Of a stretch of 29,168 bases of DNA, positions 1 to 6,123 are shown piece after piece; position 1 is the stretch's first letter, and each line of letters opens with the position of its first letter. Source of the stretch: an uncultured Lachnospiraceae bacterium (GTDB lineage: Bacteria; Bacillota; Clostridia; Lachnospirales; Lachnospiraceae). Both the position numbers and the translations under genes were made by a program. The stretch lies in contig CAKRAK010000030.1 of assembly GCA_934294885.1 (NCBI GenBank), forward strand, positions 1 to 29,168, written 5' to 3'. The notes beneath the pieces were generated by a model that worked only from the letters and a program-made list of their open reading frames with translations, did no database searches and was not told the origin of the DNA.

Positions 1-1
1 G

Positions 2-106
2 TGTGATAATATAAATAATATTGAATCACTCAGAGAAGTTGTCAAGGCACTTTATGCATATGGCAGCTGTGCACAAGGATATGAAAACTACAAAAACAAG
101 AATTAA
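2..106 (+). CDS. possible 3' end of a gene entering from the left edge
   Basis: A reading frame is open from the first bases of the window and closes with TAA at 104-106, 16 bases before the peptide gene. It gives 34 codons beginning CDNINNIESL and ending in YENYKNKN. The stretch LREVVKALYAYGSCAQGY could form a helix and vaguely resembles the AYAQKYF-type ends of clostridial secreted proteins, but that is only an impression. The stop codon overlaps the ribosome binding site of the following gene, as expected in an operon. With so short a fragment it may be chance, and no function is offered. Confidence 0.4.
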   Translation, partial: CDNINNIESLREVVKALYAYGSCAQGYENYKNKN

Positions 107-122
107 AGGGAGGAAAACAAGC

Positions 123-224
123 ATGAAAGAAAGATATGAAACACCGGAGATGGAGATTGTAGAGTTTGAAACAGAGGATATTATTACGGCTAGTAATGAG
201 TTACCAACGGTACCAATTCAGTAA
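123..224 (+). CDS. putative modified-peptide (RiPP-like) precursor, 33 aa
   Basis: The ATG at 123 is chosen because AAAGGGAGG (105-113) lies 9 bases upstream; an upstream TTG in the same frame has no such site. The product begins MKERYETPEMEIVEFETEDI and ends ITASNELPTVPIQ. The acidic, amphipathic first two thirds look like a leader peptide and the last nine or so residues like a core. The core has no Cys and only Thr29 as a hydroxyl residue, which argues against a lanthipeptide or sactipeptide. TAS before Asn25 fits the small residues at -3 and -1 that S26 peptidases prefer, so cleavage there is a guess. The following genes encode a leader-binding protein, a protease, kinase-like and nucleotidyltransferase-like enzymes and an exporter. 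The ELPxVP tail recurs in the membrane protein at 5567-6013. Precursor role is inference; the gene itself is well supported. Confidence 0.75.
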   Translation: MKERYETPEMEIVEFETEDIITASNELPTVPIQ

Positions 225-285
225 ACGGATGTAGATAGCTAATCGGATAGTTTGTTTTAAAGATGGATACGGTAACAAAGATGAG

Positions 286-310
286 GAAGGCGGAGAATTC
301 TGCCTTCTTT
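286..310 (+). terminator. hairpin after the precursor gene, possible leaky terminator
   Basis: GAAGGCGGA (286-294) pairs with TTCTGCCTTC (298-307), giving about 9 bp with one G-U pair and a 4-base loop, followed by only TTT. The short T run suggests a weak terminator or an RNA-stabilising end. In peptide clusters such elements let the precursor be made in excess over its enzymes. Confidence 0.6.
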
Positions 311-484
311 GTGTGATGTCACGATTATATGTTACATAATGTAGCCGTCGATATTTTTGATATGTGCAGGATTTGAATAGAATTTTGTGGAAAATTAGAA
401 TATGGATTTTTGGAAAGGATATCTGTGAAAGATATGTCTGGATAAGAACTGTGTCAATGACCTTGAAGATGACAATACCTCTGA

Positions 485-670
485 TTTAGCGGTATGGTCA
501 GAAGCAACAAAATGGCAGAATTTATTGTGGAATGTCTGAAAGAAGATGTGACAGAGGATGGGATTATTCAAAAGCTGCTTGTAAAATATGATGCACCAAA
601 AGAACAGATTGCAAAGGCTGTAGCAGTGGTACTGGATAAGCTTCGCAGTATCGGAGCCATAGAGGAGTAG
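485..670 (+). pseudogene. 5'-truncated duplicate of the PqqD-like gene
   Basis: This stretch reads FSGMVRSNKMAEFIVECL and continues to LDKLRSIGAIEE and TAG. It matches residues 26-86 of the intact PqqD-like protein at 1807-2067, with about 7 base differences in the last 165 bases. The similarity runs past the stop through TAGATGG. The counterpart of residues 1-25 is missing in frame: TGA directly precedes the Phe codon, and only faint similarity (ATGACAATACCT, like the coding for HITVP) can be seen upstream in another frame. There is no ribosome binding site before the internal ATG at 494. Loss of the first beta strands would destroy a PqqD fold, so it is a relic. All the changed codons alter the amino acid. 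Confidence 0.85.
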
Positions 671-712
671 ATGGTATATAAGGTATAAAAAATGCATTGT
701 AAGCTGATTGAT

Positions 713-741
713 TTGACAGGTTATCACCTGAAAAATGTAAA
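713..741 (+). promoter_or_regulatory. possible promoter upstream of the enzyme genes
   Basis: TTGACA (713-718) is a perfect -35 box. TGTAAA (736-741) follows after 17 bases, or TAAAAT (738-743) after 19. The -10 is poor, so this is a candidate only. It would allow the kinase-like gene and those after it to be transcribed separately from the precursor. Confidence 0.35.
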
Positions 742-770
742 ATGAAAATAAATTATCGCCTGAAAAATGT
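721..770 (+). repeat. near-perfect 18-base direct repeat
   Basis: TTATCACCTGAAAAATGT (721-738) recurs as TTATCGCCTGAAAAATGT (753-770), one mismatch, 32 bases apart. It overlaps the possible promoter at 713-741. It may be a local duplication scar or a tandem regulatory site. Confidence 0.6.
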
Positions 771-822
771 TTTTGGATTGAGAACTACTACATTAAAAGT
801 GCTGAAAAAATCGAAAAATATC

Positions 823-849
823 CAGTTGTCTTCAAAATGTGGACAACTG
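823..849. repeat. 8-bp perfect inverted repeat
   Basis: CAGTTGTC (823-830) and GACAACTG (842-849) are perfect complements around an 11-base AT-rich spacer. No T run follows, so it is not a normal terminator. It lies in the decayed region upstream of the kinase-like gene. Confidence 0.55.
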
Positions 850-908
850 ACACACTCCGGTAATATAATAGGAACAGAAGCTGGTGTCACGAAAAACGGT
901 ACTGTGTG

Positions 909-933
909 GAAGGCGGGGGATTCCGCCTTCTTT
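909..933 (+). terminator. second copy of the 22-base hairpin, before the kinase-like gene
   Basis: GAAGGCGG (909-916) pairs with CCGCCTTC (923-930), with a G-T pair possible inside, then TTT. It is nearly the same hairpin as at 286-307, including the flanking letters GG before and CTTT after. The kinase-like gene's ribosome binding site (AAGGAG, 939-944) starts only 9 bases later, so it may act on RNA stability or read-through rather than as a full stop. Confidence 0.55.
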
Positions 934-949
934 ATATTAAGGAGTATGT

Positions 950-1744
950 ATGGAAAAAGAGTTAGAACCATTTATAATACAACTGGCAGGTCATAGGATT
1001 CGGATTTTTCCTCGTTATGAGTGGATTCGGGAATATTGTAAAGACTATATCATTCCGGACACTGGTGTGGGGAAAGAATATCTGTCTGATGAGGTAGCAG
1101 GTGTTACGACCACAGACCTGACCGTGCAGATTTCTTCGGACGATATTGCCTATGAGCGTCTGCACTCGGACAGAGACGTGCAAAAAAACGGGCAGGAACC
1201 GGTGATGTACACGGATGCGTATCTCGAAACCCTTGCGGTATACCGCAGGATTGCAGAGTGGATGCCGATGCAGAATACCCTATTGTTCCACGGTTCTGTG
1301 GTTGCAGTGGATGGTCAGGCATATCTTTTTACAGCAAAGAGTGGCACCGGAAAGTCCACACATACAAGGCTTTGGAGAGAGTATTTTGGTGACCGGGCGG
1401 TGATGATAAATGATGATAAACCGCTGCTTCAGATTAGAGAGGATGGTATCTATGCCTATGGTACACCGTGGGATGGCAAACACCGATTAAGCACCAACAC
1501 CCATGCCCGGCTGGCAGGCATCTGCATCTTAAGAAGAGGTAAAAATAATGAGATCCGGGAGATTGCACCCCGGGATGCGTATCCCATGCTTTTGCAGCAG
1601 TGCTATCGTCCTATGGAGAACGAGGCGCTTTTTAAGTCAATGCAGCTACTTGACCGGTTAAGGGAAAATATGCCATTTCATGAGCTTTTCTGTAATATCA
1701 GTGAAGAAGCTGTAAAAGTGGCGTATGAGGGAATGAAATTATAA
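950..1744 (+). CDS. HPr kinase-like ATPase of the peptide cluster
   Basis: The 264-aa product resembles the short HPr-kinase/phosphorylase-like proteins found beside PqqD-like proteins in peptide clusters, where characterised members (paeninodin type) phosphorylate the C-terminal residue of a lasso peptide. His114 in LLFHGSVV, a P-loop AKSGTGKST at 129-137 and Asp155-Asp156 in INDDKP match the HPrK catalytic layout. The usual first Gly of the P-loop is Ala129. The first hundred residues are a variable N-terminal domain. ATG at 950 has AAGGAG 5 bases upstream. It cannot be a normal HPrK/P, which has about 310 residues with a separate N-terminal fold and sits elsewhere in the genome. The gene precedes the leader-binding and protease genes. 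Kinase action on the ELPxVP peptide is inference. Confidence 0.8.
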   Translation: MEKELEPFIIQLAGHRIRIFPRYEWIREYCKDYIIPDTGVGKEYLSDEVAGVTTTDLTVQISSDDIAYERLHSDRDVQKNGQEPVMYTDAYLETLAVYRRIAEWMPMQNTLLFHGSVVAVDGQAYLFTAKSGTGKSTHTRLWREYFGDRAVMINDDKPLLQIREDGIYAYGTPWDGKHRLSTNTHARLAGICILRRGKNNEIREIAPRDAYPMLLQQCYRPMENEALFKSMQLLDRLRENMPFHELFCNISEEAVKVAYEGMKL

Positions 1745-1806
1745 AAATCTCAATGGGATTAAGTTAGCAGCGTATAGATGGGAGAACTTCAAAAAGGAGA
1801 AAACAT

Positions 1807-2067
1807 ATGAAATTAAAAGATGGATTTATCACACACGAAGGTGCCGGAGAGCATATCACCGTTCCGGCAGGCGGGGTATCATTTAGCGGTATGATAAGGA
1901 GTAACAAAACGGCAGGCTTTATTGTGGAATGTCTGAAAGAAGATGTGACAGAGGATGACATTATTCAAAAGCTGCTTGCAAAATATGATGCACCAAAAGA
2001 ACAGATTGCAAAGGATGTAGCAGTGGTACTGGATAAGCTTCGCAGTATCGGAGCCATAGAGGAGTAG
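1807..2067 (+). CDS. PqqD-like leader-peptide-binding protein (RRE)
   Basis: An 86-aa protein with the PqqD pattern: a beta-rich start (LKDGFITHEG, HITVPAGGVSFSGMI), the NKTAGFIVECL helix, then a winged-helix end (DDIIQKLLAKYDAPKEQIAKDVAVVLDKLRSIGAIEE). Such proteins carry no catalytic site; they bind precursor leader peptides and hand them to modifying enzymes. AAAAAGGAGA precedes the ATG. The stop codon TAG is directly followed by the ATG of the protease gene, so the two are probably translationally coupled. A truncated copy of this gene lies at 485-670. The likely partner is the acidic leader of the 33-aa peptide. Confidence 0.85.
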   Translation: MKLKDGFITHEGAGEHITVPAGGVSFSGMIRSNKTAGFIVECLKEDVTEDDIIQKLLAKYDAPKEQIAKDVAVVLDKLRSIGAIEE

Positions 2068-2508
2068 ATGGGAAAGACAACATTTGAAAAAGAACTGGAA
2101 CGAAAAGGAACCATTACATATACCTGTAAGGGTGTCAGCATGCTTCCGTTACTTCGTCAGCAAAGGGATTTGTTTACGGTAAGTAAAAGGGACGGAAGAT
2201 GCAAGAAATATGATGTGGTTTTATATAGAAGAAATGATGGTGCCTATGTATTGCATCGTGTCATAAAGGTATTAGAGGACAGCTATGTTATATTGGGAGA
2301 TAACTGTCTGAACAAAGAATATGGGATTCAGGATAAGGACATTCTTGGAATTATGACCTCCTTTGTACGTGATGGCAAGGAATATTCGGTGGAAAATGGG
2401 GCCTATAGGATGTATATTAAGGTGTGGGTTGCATTGTATCCGGTAAGATACGTATGGAAGATTCTTAGAGGGTATTTCCGTAAAATAATCCAAAAGATAT
2501 TGGCGTGA
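2068..2508 (+). CDS. S26 (signal-peptidase-like) serine protease of the cluster
   Basis: This 146-aa protein has the S26 peptidase core. Ser24 lies in KGVSMLPLL, the box around the nucleophile. His63 in YVLHRVIKV takes the place of Lys, as in the ER/SipW-type signal peptidases. The GDN motif of the family is at 77-79. There is no N-terminal membrane anchor, unlike ordinary signal peptidase I. A basic, aromatic, hydrophobic tail (about 113-146) could bind the membrane instead. The ATG begins right after the PqqD stop with no gap, using GAGGAG inside the upstream gene. Because the precursor has no hydrophobic signal sequence, the natural guess is removal of its leader after modification. Processing of the tethered protein at 5567 is another possibility. 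Confidence 0.8.
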   Translation: MGKTTFEKELERKGTITYTCKGVSMLPLLRQQRDLFTVSKRDGRCKKYDVVLYRRNDGAYVLHRVIKVLEDSYVILGDNCLNKEYGIQDKDILGIMTSFVRDGKEYSVENGAYRMYIKVWVALYPVRYVWKILRGYFRKIIQKILA

Positions 2509-2530
2509 TTCATAACGGAGAGTTTAGGGT

Positions 2531-4264
2531 ATGAAAAAGAGCAGCGGACTGACATGGCTTCGTCAACATACAAAAGAATATAGAAGGTATATCTGTGTAT
2601 TAACAGCCATTGAGATATTGATTAGTCTTGTTGGTGTCTGTTATGCCATTGTTATGAAACGGATGGTCGACAAGGCTGTGGCGGGGGATGTGCATGGATT
2701 TGTTATGGGAATGCTTGGCTTTGCCGGTCTGATTGCGATACAGCTTCTGTTCCGGATTATCAGCAGACAGCTTGGGGAATTTACCGGATGTGGTATGGAA
2801 AATGCATTGAAGCTCCATGTTTTTTCTGCATTATTTCGTAAAAAATATGAGCCTGTCAGCAAAATCCATTCGGAAGAATGGATGAACCGCATGACTTCAG
2901 ATGCGGCAATCTGTGCCAACGGAATGACGGATATTCTGCCGGGGTTTGTCGGGATGTCAATCAGGCTTGTTGGTGCATTGGTTTTACTGTTTGTCTTGCA
3001 ACCGGGGCTTGCTTTGGTTCTGATACCGGGGGGATTTTTGTTTTTGATATTGACGATGTTTCTTCGAAAGCCCTTAAAACATTTTCATAAGGAGGTTCAA
3101 AAACAGGATGGTCGGGTTCGGATGTACCTGCAGGAGCGGATTGCCGGTATGCTCATCGTTCGGACCTTCGGCGTAGAGGATGTGATGGTTACCGGTGCTC
3201 ATGAGGTTATGGAGGATTATAAACATGCCAGAATGAAAAAGGCGGCTGTATCCAATCTTTGTAATAGTGGATTTTCCCTTGTCATGAATGGGCTGTATTT
3301 GTTGGGAATGGGATATTGCGGTTATGGAATTTTACAGGGGGCAGTAAGCTTTGGTACCCTGACAGCTGTGATTCAGCTCATTGGACAGCTGCAGTCCCCT
3401 CTTGCCGGTCTTAGTGGTTATATACCAAGGTATTATGCAATGATAGCAAGCGGAGAGCGGCTGATGGAAGTAGAAGACTATCCGGAGGTTGACCAGAAAC
3501 GTCTCCTATCAAAGGAAGCAGCAGATAAAATATATCGGGAAGCTGTACAAAATATTGTGTTCGACCGTGTAAGCTTTTGTTATGACGGTGAACCCGGAAA
3601 TCCGGATTTTGGTTCTGGAACCCCGTCGGTAGAAAGTGTAAATGATAAGAGTAGGCTGCCGGTGCTCCATCAGCTTTCCTTTTCGGTTGCAAAGGGGGAT
3701 TATGTTGCAATTACCGGAGCTTCAGGATGTGGTAAATCTACGTTACTTAAGGTTTTAATGGGGATTTATGAACCCTGTGAAGGGGTGGCAGAGTTTGTCA
3801 TGAAGGATGGGACAACTATGCCGCTATGGAATGTAAGACGATTATTTTCTTATGTGCCACAGGGCAATTTTCTAATGAGCGGTCGTATCAAAGACGTAAT
3901 CGCATTTGGAAAGCCGTCAGAAAGTGAGAGGTTAGAACAAGTAATACATCTTGCCTGTGCAGATTTTATCAATCAGCTTCCCAAGGGGATGGATACCATT
4001 TTAGGTGAAAAGGGAGCGGGACTGTCGGAAGGACAGATGCAGCGGATTGCCATTGCCAGAGCGTTATATGCGAATTGTCCCATTTTGATATTGGATGAGG
4101 CAACCGGTGCATTGGATGAGCAGACGGAAGAACAGCTTTTACACAATCTGCAATCCTTAACCGAGAAAACGGTGTTCATTGTAACTCACAGACCGGGAGC
4201 AATTTCTATCTGCAATAAAAGATTATTTTTTGAAAATGGAAATGTGAGAGAACAAAGTATATAG
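2531..4264 (+). CDS. ABC transporter, fused membrane and ATPase domains (peptide exporter)
   Basis: At 577 aa this is a half-size type I exporter. Residues about 15-300 form the six-helix membrane domain and about 345-577 the ATPase. Visible motifs are Walker A GASGCGKST (about 395-403), the Q-loop SYVPQGNFLMSG, the signature LSEGQ (about 498, instead of LSGGQ), Walker B ILILDEATGALD (about 518) and the H-loop His in THRPG. It lacks the N-terminal C39 protease domain of double-glycine exporters, which fits a cluster with its own protease gene. A ribosome binding site of the type AACGGAG lies before the ATG. It most likely exports the mature ELPxVP peptide and probably works as a homodimer. 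Confidence 0.9.
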   Translation: MKKSSGLTWLRQHTKEYRRYICVLTAIEILISLVGVCYAIVMKRMVDKAVAGDVHGFVMGMLGFAGLIAIQLLFRIISRQLGEFTGCGMENALKLHVFSALFRKKYEPVSKIHSEEWMNRMTSDAAICANGMTDILPGFVGMSIRLVGALVLLFVLQPGLALVLIPGGFLFLILTMFLRKPLKHFHKEVQKQDGRVRMYLQERIAGMLIVRTFGVEDVMVTGAHEVMEDYKHARMKKAAVSNLCNSGFSLVMNGLYLLGMGYCGYGILQGAVSFGTLTAVIQLIGQLQSPLAGLSGYIPRYYAMIASGERLMEVEDYPEVDQKRLLSKEAADKIYREAVQNIVFDRVSFCYDGEPGNPDFGSGTPSVESVNDKSRLPVLHQLSFSVAKGDYVAITGASGCGKSTLLKVLMGIYEPCEGVAEFVMKDGTTMPLWNVRRLFSYVPQGNFLMSGRIKDVIAFGKPSESERLEQVIHLACADFINQLPKGMDTILGEKGAGLSEGQMQRIAIARALYANCPILILDEATGALDEQTEEQLLHNLQSLTEKTVFIVTHRPGAISICNKRLFFENGNVREQSI

Positions 4265-4319
4265 CCTGCAAAGGTACCGGAAGTATATATAAAGGAATCT
4301 AAGCTGTGAAAGGACTTAT

Positions 4320-5546
4320 ATGGAAACGATTGTATATGACATGCTATACTTTCTGTATTGCGGAATCAATGGAATAAAACCTGCTAATGAGATAGTTGGG
4401 AAATATCGGTCAATACAGAATCAGACAACAGATGAAAATTGCATAAATCAAAATCCGGAATATTTATATCAGATCAGTCATGCGCATTATGTAGACGCCC
4501 TGACGGGAATGGTGTTAAAACAGGCCGGTGTTAAGCTTCCTTCCTCATGGGAGCAAAGCATCGGGAAGGCAGTTCGTAAGGTAATATTATTTGATTCTGA
4601 ACGGAAAAAGATAACATCCTTTATGGAGCAGCAGGGAATCTGGTATCTTCCTCTTAAGGGAATCATTTTAAAGGATGATTATCCATTGACAGGTATGCGG
4701 CAAATGTCAGATAATGATATATTGTTTGATGCTTCCTATGCAGAGATGCTCCGGGATTATATGATATCCATTGGTTATACCGTAGAAGCCTATGGAATCG
4801 GAAATCATGATATTTATAAGAAAGAACCGATTTATAATTTTGAACTGCATCGGAGCCTGTATGGGGCTGCTCATGACAATAACTGGCAGGAATACTACGA
4901 TCAGGTTAAGCAGCGTTTGATTCGGGATGATGATAATTCCTATGGGTATCACATGAAGGAGGAAGATTTCTATATCTACATTATGTGTCATGGATATAAG
5001 CATTATAAGGGAAGCGGTACCGGGATTCGAACTCTGCTTGATTATTACGTATATCTTTGTAAGCATCGTCAGAGCATGGATTTTGCCTACATAGAAAGGG
5101 AATGTGATATTCTTGGAATTGCTGATTTTGAAAAGAAGAACAGAGAACTTTGTGGGAAGGTATTTGGAAGGTCTTCTGTTTGGACAAGCTGGGAAACTGT
5201 GTCATGGAAGGAAAAGGGAGCGTTGGATGCATTAAAGTCGGAATTTTCGGCTTTGGAATGGGAGATGCTTCAATATTATCTGACTTCCGGTGTGTATGGA
5301 ACGTCAGAGCATATGATTTCCAACCAATTAAAGAAATGTACACTGAAAAACGGACGGATTTCAAAGCTACGATATATAAGAAGACGATTGTTTCCCGGAA
5401 AAGAGGTATACGGCTGTTATCCTTTTCTGGAAAAACACAGGTGGCTGGTACCGGGATTTTGGATATACCGAATGATACGAATGGTTCTTGGTAAGGAAAG
5501 CAGGCATCGAATCTTGAAGGAAGTTAAGCTTGTACGTGACAAATAA
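4320..5546 (+). CDS. nucleotidyltransferase-like protein (NTP_transf_5 type)
   Basis: This 408-aa protein has the family pattern WYLPLKGIILKDDYP (109-121), then GMRQMSDNDILF (125-136), where Lys113, Arg127 and the Asp131-x-Asp133 pair are the likely nucleotide- and metal-binding residues. The rest is helical and poorly conserved. Proteins of this family occur beside HPr-kinase-like enzymes in lasso peptide and related clusters and are thought to modify the peptide or a phosphorylated form of it; the substrate is rarely known. The gene follows the exporter after 55 bases, with AAAGGA before its ATG, and is followed after 20 bases by the tethered ELPxVP protein. The fold call is fairly safe, the role is inference. 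Confidence 0.75.
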   Translation: METIVYDMLYFLYCGINGIKPANEIVGKYRSIQNQTTDENCINQNPEYLYQISHAHYVDALTGMVLKQAGVKLPSSWEQSIGKAVRKVILFDSERKKITSFMEQQGIWYLPLKGIILKDDYPLTGMRQMSDNDILFDASYAEMLRDYMISIGYTVEAYGIGNHDIYKKEPIYNFELHRSLYGAAHDNNWQEYYDQVKQRLIRDDDNSYGYHMKEEDFYIYIMCHGYKHYKGSGTGIRTLLDYYVYLCKHRQSMDFAYIERECDILGIADFEKKNRELCGKVFGRSSVWTSWETVSWKEKGALDALKSEFSALEWEMLQYYLTSGVYGTSEHMISNQLKKCTLKNGRISKLRYIRRRLFPGKEVYGCYPFLEKHRWLVPGFWIYRMIRMVLGKESRHRILKEVKLVRDK

Positions 5547-5566
5547 TATAGAAAAGAGAGGTTGCT

Positions 5567-6013
5567 ATGAAAAATAAGAAAATATGGATTGGTGTAATTG
5601 TTGGTTTGGTTTGTGTTGCATTGGCAGTATGTCTTGCTGTGGTATTTGCAAAGTCTCATGGTTCAAAGACCATAGATAAAAAGATATCCGAAGAGAAAGC
5701 AGAACAGGATAATGAACTGCCCATGGTTCCAATCGATGGCGAGGTCAATTCTGAAAATGAGAAAAATGATAGCAGTGATAACGATACCCGGAATCCAGAC
5801 AGCCCACAGAATGTGACAACAGAAGGAAATGCGTCTAATGTGACAGGCTCCGGTTCCACTCAGGCTGAGGTTGGTATTGAAGAACCGGCTTCTTCGGAAA
5901 CTGAGGAAAACAGTGGAAATTCTACCCGTACCCCGGGACAGTCCAATACGAGCCGGTCATCTGCAACAGAAGAAAGTGATGCCATTGAACTGCCATTTGT
6001 TCCGGCGGAGTGA
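5567..6013 (+). CDS. membrane-tethered acidic protein with two ELPxVP motifs
   Basis: The 148-aa protein has one membrane helix (about 6-28, after a short KNKK start) and then a long Ser/Thr/Asn/Glu-rich stretch without predicted structure. I know no family for it. Residues 49-56 read NELPMVPI and the last nine residues read IELPFVPAE. The 33-aa peptide at the head of the cluster has NELPTVPI at 25-32 and ends two residues after its VP, as this protein does. It is the last gene before a strong terminator, with AGAGAGG before its ATG. It may be a second, anchored substrate of the same enzymes, a display or delivery scaffold, or a decoy or immunity protein that binds whatever recognises the peptide. 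The motif match is observed; these roles are not. Confidence 0.75.
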   Translation: MKNKKIWIGVIVGLVCVALAVCLAVVFAKSHGSKTIDKKISEEKAEQDNELPMVPIDGEVNSENEKNDSSDNDTRNPDSPQNVTTEGNASNVTGSGSTQAEVGIEEPASSETEENSGNSTRTPGQSNTSRSSATEESDAIELPFVPAE

Positions 6014-6068
6014 GGAAACTTATTTGGTATCTTTTGGGAAATTTAAAATGAGAAATATAAAGTCGAAT

Positions 6069-6117
6069 AAACATTAAAGAACTGTCCGTTCGTGAGCTGG
6101 ACAGTTCTTTAATGTTT
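6069..6117. terminator. strong bidirectional terminator between convergent genes
   Basis: A perfect stem of about 19 bp (6069-6087 with 6099-6117) around an 11-base loop. The core is AAAGAACTGTCC and GGACAGTTCTTT. A and T runs inside the arms let it work from both sides. It ends the peptide cluster on the plus strand and the secreted-protein gene on the minus strand. Confidence 0.9.
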
Positions 6118-6123
6118 TAAAGT

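Larger units (their letters stand above)
225..949. other. 725-base gap between precursor and kinase-like gene, with gene relics
   Basis: No intact gene is seen here. The gap holds a hairpin just after the precursor (286-310), a truncated PqqD-like gene relic (485-670), a possible promoter (713-741), an 18-base near-direct repeat (721-770), an 8-bp inverted repeat (823-849) and a second hairpin (909-933) immediately before the kinase-like gene. The frame at 742-996 has no ribosome binding site and overlaps the real start of the next gene. The arrangement fits an old tandem duplication of part of the cluster followed by deletion and decay. Confidence 0.6.

Noticed and set aside
123..224. A lanthipeptide, sactipeptide or bacteriocin of the double-glycine type
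   Set aside because: The peptide has no Cys, no GG site and only one Thr in the core; the exporter has no C39 protease domain; no modifying enzyme of those classes is seen.
395..727. A 110-codon minus-strand frame
   Set aside because: It lies opposite the truncated PqqD copy and is a shadow of it; it has no ribosome binding site and an unlikely composition rich in His, Phe and Cys.
742..996. An 84-codon plus-strand frame before the kinase-like gene
   Set aside because: No ribosome binding site; it overlaps the kinase-like gene's start in another frame and passes through the hairpin at 909-930.
123..6013. A classical lasso peptide cluster
   Set aside because: No asparagine-synthetase-like cyclase or transglutaminase-like protease, and the core lacks the Gly-start and ring acidic residue pattern.
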